Shown: piece after piece, positions 51,104 to 58,759 of the stretch
Position numbering within the stretch: the first letter of the stretch is position 1
Layout: each line of letters begins with the position of its first letter
Origin: Xanthobacteraceae bacterium 501b
GTDB taxonomy: Bacteria; Pseudomonadota; Alphaproteobacteria; Rhizobiales; Xanthobacteraceae
Length of the DNA stretch: 64,000 nt
Direction of reading: 5' to 3'
Assembly: GCA_000378025.1 (NCBI GenBank)
Contig: KB899087.1
Location: 2,294,001-2,358,000, forward strand
Notes under the pieces: generated by a model
Told to the model about the DNA's origin: nothing
Seen by the model: the letters and a program-made list of their open reading frames with translations, nothing else
Database searches by the model: none
Made by a program: the position numbers and the translations under genes

Positions 51104-52152
51104 ACCCGGATCCTCGGATCGGCAAGTTCGTAGAGGATGTCGACCACGGTGTAGACGACCAGGATGAAGGCGGCGGCCACCAGCACGAAGCCTTGCAGCG
51201 CGGGATAATCGCTGTTCACCACCGCCTGCACCGCATATTGCCCCAGCCCGCCCCAGGAGAAGATCGTCTCCACCAGCACCGCCGCCCCGAGCAGAAAGCC
51301 AACCATGAAGCCGACCAGGGTGATGATCGGCGGCAGGCAGTTGCGCAGGGCGATCCGGCGGATGGTTCGCTCCGGCAGGCCCGAAGCGCGGGCGTGGCGG
51401 ATGAAATCGCTGCGGTAGACATCGGCGAACACCGTCTTGGTCATCTTCATCAGCGCGCCGGCATTGACGATGGCGAGCGTCAGCACCGGCAGCACGAGCC
51501 GCCCGACCGAGGAGAAGAAGGCCTGCGGGTTGCCGGCGATGAGGCTGTCGATGGTGTAGAAGCCGGTGACAACGGGCGGTGGGGCGACGAAGGTGTCGAT
51601 GCGCCCGAAAGGCGCCGCCGCCCAGCCGAGCATGTAGAAGAAGAAGTAGATCAGCAGCAGCCCGATCCAGAAATCCGGGATCGCGCCGGCGGCAAGGCCG
51701 TAGATGCGGCTGCCGATATCCACCGCCCCGCCTGGCCGTACCACCGAGACGATGGCGAGCGTCACGCCGATGAGGATGGTGAGGATCATGGCATAGGTGA
51801 TCAGCTCCAGCGTCGCCGGGGCGCGCTCCAGAAGGTCGGAAACCACAGGCTGGGAGGTGAAGATCGAGGTGCCGAGATCGCCGTGCAGGGCGCTCCAGAC
51901 ATAGCGCAGGAACTGGTCCCACACCGGCAGGTCGAGCCCCAGCCGCTCGCGAAAGGCGGCGATGGTCTCGGGCGTCGCCATGTTGCCGAGCAGCAGCAGC
52001 GCCGGGTCGCCCGGCAGCAGGCGCACCAGCAGGAACGTCACCATCATCACGCCGAAGAGCTGGGGCACCAGCATGAACAGGCGGCTGACGACGATTTTCA
52101 GGGGGCGGGGAACGGTGCCCCAGAAACCGGCAAGGCGGACGGCGACAGTCAT
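51100..52152 (-). CDS. Dipeptide/oligopeptide-type ABC transporter permease, DppB
   Basis: 350 residues. LFMLVPQLFGVMMVTFLLVRLLPGDPALLLLG at the start and the HARASGLPERTIRRIALRNCLPPIITLVGFMVGFLLGAAVLVETIFSWGGLG block are hallmarks of DppB. The periplasmic loop between helices is longer than usual (about 205-240). Forms a heterodimer with DppC. Confidence 0.94.
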   Translation of the reverse strand: MTVAVRLAGFWGTVPRPLKIVVSRLFMLVPQLFGVMMVTFLLVRLLPGDPALLLLGNMATPETIAAFRERLGLDLPVWDQFLRYVWSALHGDLGTSIFTSQPVVSDLLERAPATLELITYAMILTILIGVTLAIVSVVRPGGAVDIGSRIYGLAAGAIPDFWIGLLLIYFFFYMLGWAAAPFGRIDTFVAPPPVVTGFYTIDSLIAGNPQAFFSSVGRLVLPVLTLAIVNAGALMKMTKTVFADVYRSDFIRHARASGLPERTIRRIALRNCLPPIITLVGFMVGFLLGAAVLVETIFSWGGLGQYAVQAVVNSDYPALQGFVLVAAAFILVVYTVVDILYELADPRIRV

Positions 52153-52234
52153 GCGGGGCTCGTGCGTCCGGTGGGGGGAGGCGCGGCGAGTGGCCCGGCC
52201 GAAGCCGGGACCCTCTTGGGCGAGCGGCGGCGGC

Positions 52235-53917
52235 TCACTCCTTGTACATGTCGTAGAAGGCGTTGCCGTTCGGCGTGTACCAGGAATAGCCCTTCACATT
52301 GGCCCGCGTGGCCAGCTGGTAGCCCGGATTCATCAGGAACACCCAGGGCGCGCCCTCCATGGTGATCTGCTGCACCCGCTTCATGTCGACCAGGCGCTTG
52401 GCTTCGTCGGTGCTGGTCAGGCCTGCATTGATGAGAGCGTCGACCTCTCCGCTCTTGAACTTCGAGTAGTTGATCGCGGAGGCGCTGTTGAGCCAGAGAT
52501 TGGCGACATAGGCCGCGTCCGGCACGATCGCCATGTCGCGGAAGAAGTACATCGGCACCTCGCCCTTGGTGTAGCGCTCGACCAGGGTCGAAGCCGGCAG
52601 CTTCAGCAGCTCGACATCGATGCCACCCTTGGCGAAGGCCGATTTCAGAATGACCGCGATCTCTTCTTCGATCTGGTCGCCGGTGCGGTAGGCGACCTGG
52701 GTCTTGAAGCCGTCGGGGAAGCCGGCTTCCTTCAGCAGTTCCTTCGCCTTGGCAGGATCGTTGTTGAAGAAGAAATACTCGTCGGTGAAGGCCGGGTAGA
52801 TCTCGGAGATCGGGCTCTTGGTGAAGCGCGCCGTGTTGAAGTACACGCTCTTGAGGATTTCCTCGCGCGGCACGAGGTAGTTCACTGCCTGGCGCACCTT
52901 CAGATTGTCGAAGGGCGGCTTGGCGTTGTTCATTTCCACGCGGTGGATGAAGTTACCGAACACCTTGTAGACGGTGACGCCCGGCATCTTGGAGAGCAGC
53001 GCCAGCTCGCGCGGCAGCAGATATTCGGCGACATCCACCGAGCCCGCCTGCAGCGCGGCGACGCGGTTGGCCGAGGTCGGCATCTCGCGCAGGATCACCC
53101 GCTTCAGCTTGGCCGGGCCACGCCAGTAGTTCGGATTGGCGTCATAGACCACTTCCTGGCCCGGCGTGTATTTGGTGATCTGGTAGGGGCCGAAGGAGGC
53201 GGTGTTGGTGGAGAGCCAGCGCGCGCCCCATGGGTCTTCAGGGGTCAGGTGCTTCTTCACCTCGGTGGCGTCGAGAATGCCGAGGTCGCTGTTGATCCAG
53301 ATACGGTCCAGCAGCGGCGAGGGATTGGGGATCGCCACCGTGACCGTGTAGTCATCCACCTTGGTGAAGGCGACCTTGGGATCCTCGATCTTGAAGATCT
53401 GGGTCATGTACCAGTGGAAGTTCGACTTCATGTTCCAGCCGCGCTCGAACGACCACATCACCGTGTCGGCGTTCAGCTCGTTGCCATTGTAGGACTTCAC
53501 GCCCTTGCGCAGCTTGAAGGTGATGGACTTCTTGTCGGGCGAAAGCTCATAGCTTTCCGCCAGAACACCGACGATGGTGGTGAAATCCTCGTAGAGGATG
53601 CCGTCCTCGCCCTTCTTTTGAGCGTAGCCAAGCAGGCGCTCATTGACGTTGCGGCGCACCTCGTGGCCGGCCTCGGTGGGCGGGTATTCCTGGTCGAGCG
53701 ATTCCGGAGTGCGCGGGGCGGCGACCACCAGCGTGGTTTTGGCGTCCTGCGCCTGCGCCGGCAAAGGCGCGGCGAGCAGCGCCGCGAGGAGGCCGGCACC
53801 GACGCCGCCGGCCAGCCGGCCGGAAAGGGTGAGGCGCGAGGCCGGCGCCATGTCGCGGGACGGGGCGAGGACCCGCCGTCCAAGGTCGAGAAGTCCGGTA
53901 CTCACTGTGCCAAGCAT
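52235..53917 (-). CDS. ABC transporter substrate-binding protein, family 5 (DppA-like)
   Basis: 560 residues. A long N-terminus (about 57 residues) ends in GLLAALLAAPLPAQAQDA, a signal peptide. The mature protein has the family-5 fold: LVVAAPRTPESLDQEYPPTEAGHEVRRNVNERLLGY, KSITFKLRKGVKSYNGNELNADTVMWSFERG and the FVALQAGSVDVA region. Binds the solute in the periplasm. Two GGTCTGACC boxes lie 44-82 bp upstream, so its operon is likely under the GntR regulator. Start ATG 53917; TTG 53935 is also possible. Confidence 0.93.
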   Translation of the reverse strand: MLGTVSTGLLDLGRRVLAPSRDMAPASRLTLSGRLAGGVGAGLLAALLAAPLPAQAQDAKTTLVVAAPRTPESLDQEYPPTEAGHEVRRNVNERLLGYAQKKGEDGILYEDFTTIVGVLAESYELSPDKKSITFKLRKGVKSYNGNELNADTVMWSFERGWNMKSNFHWYMTQIFKIEDPKVAFTKVDDYTVTVAIPNPSPLLDRIWINSDLGILDATEVKKHLTPEDPWGARWLSTNTASFGPYQITKYTPGQEVVYDANPNYWRGPAKLKRVILREMPTSANRVAALQAGSVDVAEYLLPRELALLSKMPGVTVYKVFGNFIHRVEMNNAKPPFDNLKVRQAVNYLVPREEILKSVYFNTARFTKSPISEIYPAFTDEYFFFNNDPAKAKELLKEAGFPDGFKTQVAYRTGDQIEEEIAVILKSAFAKGGIDVELLKLPASTLVERYTKGEVPMYFFRDMAIVPDAAYVANLWLNSASAINYSKFKSGEVDALINAGLTSTDEAKRLVDMKRVQQITMEGAPWVFLMNPGYQLATRANVKGYSWYTPNGNAFYDMYKE

Positions 53918-53960
53918 GTTGCGTCCCAAGGTCAAGGGTGTCGGTTAAGATGGCTCATGC

Positions 53961-53969
53961 GGTCTGACC
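53961..53969. promoter_or_regulatory. GGTCTGACC operator copy 3
   Basis: Same nine-base core as at the GntR gene, 44 bp upstream of the binding-protein start, in the promoter position of the leftward importer-hydantoinase operon. Confidence 0.65.
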
Positions 53970-53982
53970 TGTTGTTAGGATT

Positions 53983-53999
53983 GCGCGGTCTGACCGCGC
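53983..53999. promoter_or_regulatory. Extended 17-bp palindromic operator copy 4
   Basis: GCGCGGTC-T-GACCGCGC is a perfect 8+1+8 palindrome around the GGTCTGACC core, 26 bp from copy 3 centre to centre. The most symmetric copy in the window and likely the strongest regulator site. Confidence 0.7.
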
Positions 54000-54225
54000 T
54001 GGCAATTCCAAATTTTGGACGCCTTTTCGCCTCCCAATTAGGCAAATGGGCGGATGGGCCGCCCGATACCTCCGGCCGGCACGCTGCATGAACACCATGC
54101 AAAATCTATTTCTCCGTGGCCCTGAGGATCAATCGCCCAAGGAGCAGGCACCCACCGACCCTGCCCCGCGCCGACCGCAGCGCCCGGCTCGGGAGATAAT
54201 CGGCCCGCCAAAGGAACTGCAAAGA

Positions 54226-54234
54226 GGTCAGACC
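54226..54234. promoter_or_regulatory. GGTCAGACC operator copy 5
   Basis: GGTCAGACC followed by ACAATTTG, echoing the AAAATTTG next to copy 1. It lies about 300 bp upstream of the importer operon, possibly an auxiliary site for DNA looping. Confidence 0.5.
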
Positions 54235-54330
54235 ACAATTTGAGATTGTTGGCATCGCCGGGTGCCTCTGGAGGCCGCCCTTCGCGCGCCGAGGACTGCC
54301 GGCCGAAGGCTGGGCGGCGCCGCGGCGGCC

Positions 54331-55047
54331 CTAGCCTTCCGTCGCCGGATGGATGTGCGGGTGCGCGTGGGTATGGGCGTGGGCGTGGGTGTGCAGCGCG
54401 GCCGGGGAGAGGTGGCCGTTTTCGATCGCCATCGCCCGTGTCGCCAGTTCGGCGATGAAGCCGTCATCATGCGACACCAGCAGCATGGCGCCGGGAAAAG
54501 CGTGCAGCGCCGTACGCAGCCGCCTTCCGTTCTCGGCGTCGACGCCGTTGGTGGGCTCGTCCAGCAGCAGCACGTCGGGTTTCATCGCCAGCAGTCCGGC
54601 GAGGCAGACGAGGCGCTTTTCGCCGCCGGAAAGCCGATGGCTGATACGCGACGCCAGCGCGCCGATGCCCAGCATCGTCAGCACCTCCTCGGCCCGGCGA
54701 AAGGCCTCTGCCTGGGTGCAGCCGAGATTAAGAGGGCCGAAGGCGACATCCTCGATCACGCTCGGGCAGAACAGCTGGTCGTCGCTGTCCTGGAACAGAT
54801 AGCCGATGCGCGGGCGCAGGGCGCGGAAGTCGCGTTCGCTCCGGCAGGACGTGCCGAACAGCCGGACCTGCCCGGCGCTTGGGCGCTCCAGCCCGACAAT
54901 GGTGCGCAGCAACGTGGTCTTGCCCGCCCCATTCGGGCCGACAATAGCCAGCCGCTCGCCCGCGGCGAGGGCGAGATTAACCGCGCGCAGCACGGCCGCA
55001 CCGTCACGGGCGACGGTGACATCCTCAAGGGCGAGCAGCGCGTTCAT
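54331..55047 (-). CDS. nikO: Nickel ECF transporter ATPase NikO with C-terminal His tail
   Basis: 238 residues. CbiO/NikO ATPase: Walker A VGPNGAGKTT, Q-loop FQDSDDQLFCPSV, signature LSGGEKRLVCLAG and Walker B VLLLDEPTNGVD. The C-terminus carries eight His at alternate positions (219-233), which would bind nickel or cobalt. It energises the NikMLQ membrane complex. ATG 55047 overlaps the nikQ stop (ATGA). Last gene of nikKMLQO. Confidence 0.93.
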   Translation of the reverse strand: MNALLALEDVTVARDGAAVLRAVNLALAAGERLAIVGPNGAGKTTLLRTIVGLERPSAGQVRLFGTSCRSERDFRALRPRIGYLFQDSDDQLFCPSVIEDVAFGPLNLGCTQAEAFRRAEEVLTMLGIGALASRISHRLSGGEKRLVCLAGLLAMKPDVLLLDEPTNGVDAENGRRLRTALHAFPGAMLLVSHDDGFIAELATRAMAIENGHLSPAALHTHAHAHTHAHPHIHPATEG

Positions 55048-55775
55048 AGCCGGTCCGCCATCGTCACCGCGAGACCGAAGACCAGCGCGGCACAGAAGCC
55101 CGCCCAGTCGCGCGCCGTGGGGGACGGCGGTGCCAGGCGGGGAAAGCGACCTTCATAGCCCCGGCAGCGCATGGCCTCCTCGACACGCTGCGCCCGCTCC
55201 AGCGCCCGCACCAGCAGCATGCCGAGGAGATGGCCATAGCTGCGCCAGCTGTGGCGGTTCGTGCCGGGGCGGAACCCGCGCATCCGCATCGCTTCCTGCA
55301 GCCGCCGCGCCTCGTCGCGGATCAGCGAGAGATAGCGCGCCGTGAGCACGAACAGGCGCACGAGAACCTCAGGCACATAAAGCCCGCGCAGGGCGGCGCC
55401 GAGCCGCACCGGCTCGACCGCGCCCAACAGCGCCGTGAGCGCCAGAACTGATGCGGAAACCTTGGCTGCGATCAGCAAAGCGCGCTCCATGCCCTCGACG
55501 CTGGCGGTCAGCGGGCCGAGGGAAAACAGCGGCTGGCCCGCCATCGTGAAGGGAAGCGTCGCGAACAGAAGCAGCAGGAAACCCTCGACATGCATCAGCC
55601 GCCGCCAGAGCCGGGCATCGGGCCGGCGCCAGGCGGCAACCAGACCTGCCACAGTGAGCGCCGCCAACGCCACGGGAAGCGTGCGCAGTTGCGATACGCA
55701 GGCGATGAAGATGAAAGCGGCGACGAGGCGCAGGCGCAGGTCGCATGCCGGACCCTGCGGTGTCGCCACCGTCAT
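55044..55775 (-). CDS. nikQ: Nickel ECF transporter transmembrane coupling protein NikQ
   Basis: 243 residues. CbiQ/EcfT fold with several helices and the two cytoplasmic coupling helices marked by EAMRMRGFRPG and EAMRCRGYEG (Ala-Arg-Gly motifs). Links NikO to the substrate-binding NikM. ATG 55775 overlaps the nikL stop (ATGA). Confidence 0.92.
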   Translation of the reverse strand: MTVATPQGPACDLRLRLVAAFIFIACVSQLRTLPVALAALTVAGLVAAWRRPDARLWRRLMHVEGFLLLLFATLPFTMAGQPLFSLGPLTASVEGMERALLIAAKVSASVLALTALLGAVEPVRLGAALRGLYVPEVLVRLFVLTARYLSLIRDEARRLQEAMRMRGFRPGTNRHSWRSYGHLLGMLLVRALERAQRVEEAMRCRGYEGRFPRLAPPSPTARDWAGFCAALVFGLAVTMADRL

Positions 55776-56317
55776 GCCCGCCGCCCGCGCGCCCACAGGC
55801 CGATGCCGGCGAGGCCGAGAATAAGGAAGACACCGGAAAGGATGTCGGCATAGCGCAAGCGCGCATCCATTTGTTCGATCCGCTCCATCAACGGCGCCAC
55901 CTGCCGCTGCACCGCCGACTCGACCAGCGAGGCAAGGCGGGCGTCTGGGTCGATCGGGGCCAGGCTGTCCGTCGGCAGCGCCGGGGCGGCGACCACCTCT
56001 CCCCCGAAGCGCGAGGCCGGCAGCGTCACCGAGGCGATATGCCCCTCGCGCGTGTCGACCGTCACCGTGGCGTCCGTGGGCGACTGCGGCACAGGGAAGG
56101 CGAAGCGCCCCTCCCCGTCCGTTGTCCCCGAAGCGATCGGCCCGCCGGCGGCATCCCGGGCCACCCACGCCGTCTGCGCCGCGCGACCGCCACCGATGAA
56201 GAAGGCGTAGCCCTTCACCTCTGCGCCTTCCACCGTGGCGAAGACCTTCAGCTTGTGCGCCTGCGCCGCGCCGGCAAAGGCCAGCACCAGCAGCAACGCC
56301 GTCAGCAGACGGATCAT
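55772..56317 (-). CDS. nikL: Nickel transporter accessory protein NikL
   Basis: 181 residues. Signal peptide cleaved before or near A-H-K-L, leaving an N-terminal His typical of the NikL/NikK accessory proteins, then a DUF4198-like beta domain (LKVFATVEGAEVKGYAFFIGGGRAAQ). A C-terminal helix ~165-178 anchors it in the membrane. Assists nickel delivery to NikM in nikKMLQO systems. Starts inside the nikM stop (ATGA). Confidence 0.87.
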   Translation of the reverse strand: MIRLLTALLLVLAFAGAAQAHKLKVFATVEGAEVKGYAFFIGGGRAAQTAWVARDAAGGPIASGTTDGEGRFAFPVPQSPTDATVTVDTREGHIASVTLPASRFGGEVVAAPALPTDSLAPIDPDARLASLVESAVQRQVAPLMERIEQMDARLRYADILSGVFLILGLAGIGLWARGRRA

Positions 56318-56928
56318 GGCGCGACCGGGCGCAGCGCCTCGGGCTGCACGCGGGCGAGGAAGGAGACGATGGCGGCGGTGACGAAGGCCTCCACGAGGGC
56401 GAGCGGCAGATAGGTGGCGATCACCACGCGGGCCGCCGGCGTATAGTCGCTCGACGACAGCCACAGCGACAGGGCGACGAGCCCTCCCGTTCCCAGCACA
56501 GAAAGTCCTCCGGCCAGCGCGCCGGCCGCCAGCCGCACCGAAGGCCGCGCGGTGGCGCGGATCAGCGGCCCCAGCGCGAGCCCGCACAGCACCCCCGGCA
56601 GCGCGATGTTCACCGTGTTCACCCCGAGCGTCGTCAGCCCGCCGAACCCGAATAGCAGTGCCTGCAACAACAGCGCCACCAGCACGGCGAGAAAGGCGGC
56701 GGTGCCGAGCATCACCCCCATCAGCCCCGCCAGCAGCAGGTGCACGCTCGACGGCCCCACCGGCACCGCCACCAGCGACCCCGCGAAGAACGCCGCCGCC
56801 AATATGGCGGTGCGCGGGATCATCCGGTCGTCGAGCCGCCGCAGCCCCAGCGCCACACCGCCGGCGGCCAGGAGCCCCCCGGCGACGAGCACGGGCGCGG
56901 ATAGAAGGCCGTCGGGAATATGTGCCAT
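56314..56928 (-). CDS. nikM: Nickel ECF transporter substrate-specific subunit NikM
   Basis: 204 residues with about seven helices. N-terminus MAHIPDGLLSAP is the CbiM/NikM metal-entry motif; after Met removal His is the second residue and, in the family, coordinates the metal. PVGPSSVHLLLAGLMGVMLG and GLTTLGVNTVNIALPGVLCG are the expected blocks with the metal-lining His and Asn. The membrane receptor for Ni(2+) (or Co(2+)). Confidence 0.94.
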   Translation of the reverse strand: MAHIPDGLLSAPVLVAGGLLAAGGVALGLRRLDDRMIPRTAILAAAFFAGSLVAVPVGPSSVHLLLAGLMGVMLGTAAFLAVLVALLLQALLFGFGGLTTLGVNTVNIALPGVLCGLALGPLIRATARPSVRLAAGALAGGLSVLGTGGLVALSLWLSSSDYTPAARVVIATYLPLALVEAFVTAAIVSFLARVQPEALRPVAP

Positions 56929-56932
56929 CCGT

Positions 56933-57718
56933 CTACTTCCCGGCCCCCATATCGGTCGCCTTCACCCAGATCAGCGCGCCGTCTTCCACCGGCACCTCTT
57001 TGCCCTCGGGCGAGGTCATCGGCGTGTCGCCATCCAGCAGCGCGGCGAAGCCCCACCAGCCGGCGCGCGGCATCGCATAATGGAAGGTGCCGTTGGCGTC
57101 GGCCTTCAGCACCTGCGTCACGAATGCGTCGTTCGGCGGCGTGACCGTGCCGTCATTGACGAACTCGACCTCGACTTCGGCGAAGGGCACCGGCTTGCCG
57201 GCCTTCAGCACGACGCCGGAGAAGAGATTGCCCGTCCACAGCCCGGTCGGCCGGGTGAGCGGCTGGATCTCCACCGGCAGCCCGACCAGTTCGTCCCAGC
57301 CCTCGCCCGAGGCGTAGCTGTCGACGATCACCTTGGAATAGTGGACGATGTACTTGCCTTCCGAAGGCTCCCAATAGGGCTGCGGCTCGACATAGAAAAT
57401 CGCCGCGCCCGGCTCCTTCAGCTCATAGCTCAGCGCCCAGGCGCTCTTGCCGTCGACCGGCTTTTCGCTGATCTGGCCGAGGAGGTCGGTGGTGGTGCCG
57501 CCCGCCAGCACGCCCGCCTTGGCTGGCTTCTTCATCTCCATCACCGGCCCGCCCTCGACCGGATGGGTGAACACCATGTCGATAGTCACCATCCCGCCGT
57601 CCGGCAGCACGTCGGTGGAGGGGATGATCTCCTGGAAATGCGCCCGCGCCGGCGCCGCGCCAAGCGGCAGGGCAAGGGCGGCGAAAGCGACGAGGCCGGC
57701 CTGGAAGCGACGGGGCAT
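56933..57718 (-). CDS. nikK: Nickel transporter periplasmic component NikK (DUF4198)
   Basis: 261 residues. Signal peptide ends AAPARA-HFQEIIPS, so the mature protein starts with or next to His. DUF4198 domain: VTIDMVFTHPVEGGPVMEM and PNDAFVTQVLKADANGTFHYAMPRAGWWGFAALLD. NikK is the soluble or tethered component of nikKMLQO systems. First gene of the operon; its start lies 13 bp from the NikR-type operator, whose arm overlaps the ribosome site region. AAAGGA precedes ATG. Confidence 0.9.
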   Translation of the reverse strand: MPRRFQAGLVAFAALALPLGAAPARAHFQEIIPSTDVLPDGGMVTIDMVFTHPVEGGPVMEMKKPAKAGVLAGGTTTDLLGQISEKPVDGKSAWALSYELKEPGAAIFYVEPQPYWEPSEGKYIVHYSKVIVDSYASGEGWDELVGLPVEIQPLTRPTGLWTGNLFSGVVLKAGKPVPFAEVEVEFVNDGTVTPPNDAFVTQVLKADANGTFHYAMPRAGWWGFAALLDGDTPMTSPEGKEVPVEDGALIWVKATDMGAGK

Positions 57719-57727
57719 GCAGCGTCC

Positions 57728-57761
57728 TTTGTATGAATTACGTTATGAAAAATCATACAAA
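57728..57761. promoter_or_regulatory. NikR operator (GTATGA-N16-TCATAC)
   Basis: TTTGTATGA (57728-57736) and TCATACAAA (57753-57761) are exact inverted arms separated by 16 bp. This is the consensus GTATGA-N16-TCATAC of Escherichia coli NikR, extended by three matching bases on each side. It lies between the nikK start (57718) and nikR start (57863) and is well placed to repress nikK and perhaps nikR. Confidence 0.88.
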
Positions 57762-57862
57762 CGATACTCTGCCTCCGGCAAGGCCAAAATCCCATCCCTG
57801 GGGAAATTCTTGCCGGGATCAGGGTGATAACCTAACCTCACCGCATTCGGCCGGGAGCTCTC

Positions 57863-58336
57863 ATGCAGCGGATCACCATCGCCATCGACGACGATCTGGC
57901 CGCCCAGCTGGATGGCTTCATCCAGGAGAGCGGCGCCGCGAACCGCTCCGAGGCGATACGCGATTTGGTGCGCCGCGGCCTCTCCGCCCGCCCGGACGGT
58001 CCCGCGCACGCTTCCTGCTTCGGCGTCATCAGCTGCGCCATCGACCAGTCGGTGCGCAATCTCGCGGCCCGGGTGCCGCAGGGCCGGCTCGACCGTCACG
58101 ATCAGACGGTCGCCGCCCTTTCGGTGCCGCTCGATCACTCGACCTCGGTCGATGTGACGGTGATGCGCGGGCAGGTCGGCGACATCGCCGCCTATGCGCA
58201 GGCGCTGTTTCTGGAGCGCGGCGTGATGCATGGCGCGCTCAGCCTCATCCCGGTAACTGAGGACAAGGCTCCTCACGTCCACAATCAGGGCTCCCCGCAC
58301 GCGCACACGCATCTGCGGGTGAAGAGCGGGTTCTAG
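57863..58336 (+). CDS. nikR: NikR-like ribbon-helix-helix regulator with non-canonical metal site
   Basis: 157 residues. The N-terminus MQRITIAIDDDLAAQLDGFIQESGAANRSEAIRDLVRRGL is a standard NikR DNA-binding domain, and the C-terminal ACT-like fold aligns without gaps. But the nickel ligands of the E. coli protein are all replaced: H76 by Leu, H87 by Ser, H89 by Pro and C95 by Ser. The C-terminal tail instead has His at 138, 140, 146, 148 and 150. Divergent from nikKMLQO and next to a consensus NikR operator, so it probably still regulates nickel uptake through a different sensing mode. Confidence 0.9.
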   Translation: MQRITIAIDDDLAAQLDGFIQESGAANRSEAIRDLVRRGLSARPDGPAHASCFGVISCAIDQSVRNLAARVPQGRLDRHDQTVAALSVPLDHSTSVDVTVMRGQVGDIAAYAQALFLERGVMHGALSLIPVTEDKAPHVHNQGSPHAHTHLRVKSGF

Positions 58337-58341
58337 AACGG

Positions 58342-58377
58342 AAAAAGGCGCGCTCGACGGGAGCGCGCCTTCTTCAT
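58342..58377. terminator. Bidirectional terminator between nikR and the YeaQ-type gene
   Basis: AAGGCGCGCTC (58345-58355) and GAGCGCGCCTT (58361-58371) form an 11-bp stem with a five-base loop, flanked by A5 on the left and TTCTTCATTT on the right. It serves nikR on the plus strand and the convergent small membrane protein on the minus strand. Confidence 0.85.
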
Positions 58378-58398
58378 TTAGTGCGGTCGGCCGGTGCG

Positions 58399-58650
58399 TC
58401 AGTTTCGTATCGCCCGGACCAGCCCGATCAATATGCAGGCGCCAATGACGCCGGCAACGAGATAGCCGATCCAGCCGCCGAAGCCGACGCCGATCAGGCC
58501 GAAGAGGAAGCTGGCAATCGCCGCGCCGATGATGCCGAGGACGATATTGAGGAAAATCCCCGTGCCGGTCTTCATGATGGCGGAGGCGATCCAGCCCGCC
58601 AGGCCGCCGATGATGATGGCGGCGATCCAGCCAATCTGTGCGTCTTCCAT
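58399..58650 (-). CDS. GlsB/YeaQ/YmgE-family membrane protein
   Basis: 83 residues, nearly all membrane: IGWIAAIIIGGLAGWIASAIMKTGTGIFLNIVLGIIGAAIASFLFGLIGVGFGGWIGYLVAGVIGA. The Gly-rich three-helix pattern and the K-T-G-x-G-I-x-x-N-I-x-L-G-I-I-G-A block are diagnostic of the transglycosylase-associated (Tag) family, upregulated by stress in many bacteria. Start ATG 58650. Function at the molecular level unknown. Confidence 0.9.
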   Translation of the reverse strand: MEDAQIGWIAAIIIGGLAGWIASAIMKTGTGIFLNIVLGIIGAAIASFLFGLIGVGFGGWIGYLVAGVIGACILIGLVRAIRN

Positions 58651-58759
58651 GCGAATGTCTCCCAGAGCCCCAGTTGGATGCCGGGGATAAACGCACGGGC
58701 CCGTGCGCTGTTCCCGCAACAGGGTACGCCGTGACGGTATTTTTGGCGACGCCCCCCCC

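Larger units (their letters stand above)
53918..54330. other. Regulatory intergenic region with three GGTC(A/T)GACC boxes
   Basis: 413 bp between the binding-protein gene and the nikO stop. It holds three copies of the GntR-type box (53961, 53987, 54226) and a near-palindrome CCAAATTTTGG (54008-54018). A 65-residue frame at 54046-54243 has no family likeness. Third box precedes no rightward gene, so either it serves a distant upstream activation role or a small unseen transcript. Confidence 0.55.

Noticed and set aside
54046-54243. Possible 65-residue protein between the importer and nik operons
   Set aside because: It spans an operator-like box, is Pro/Arg-rich and has no family likeness.
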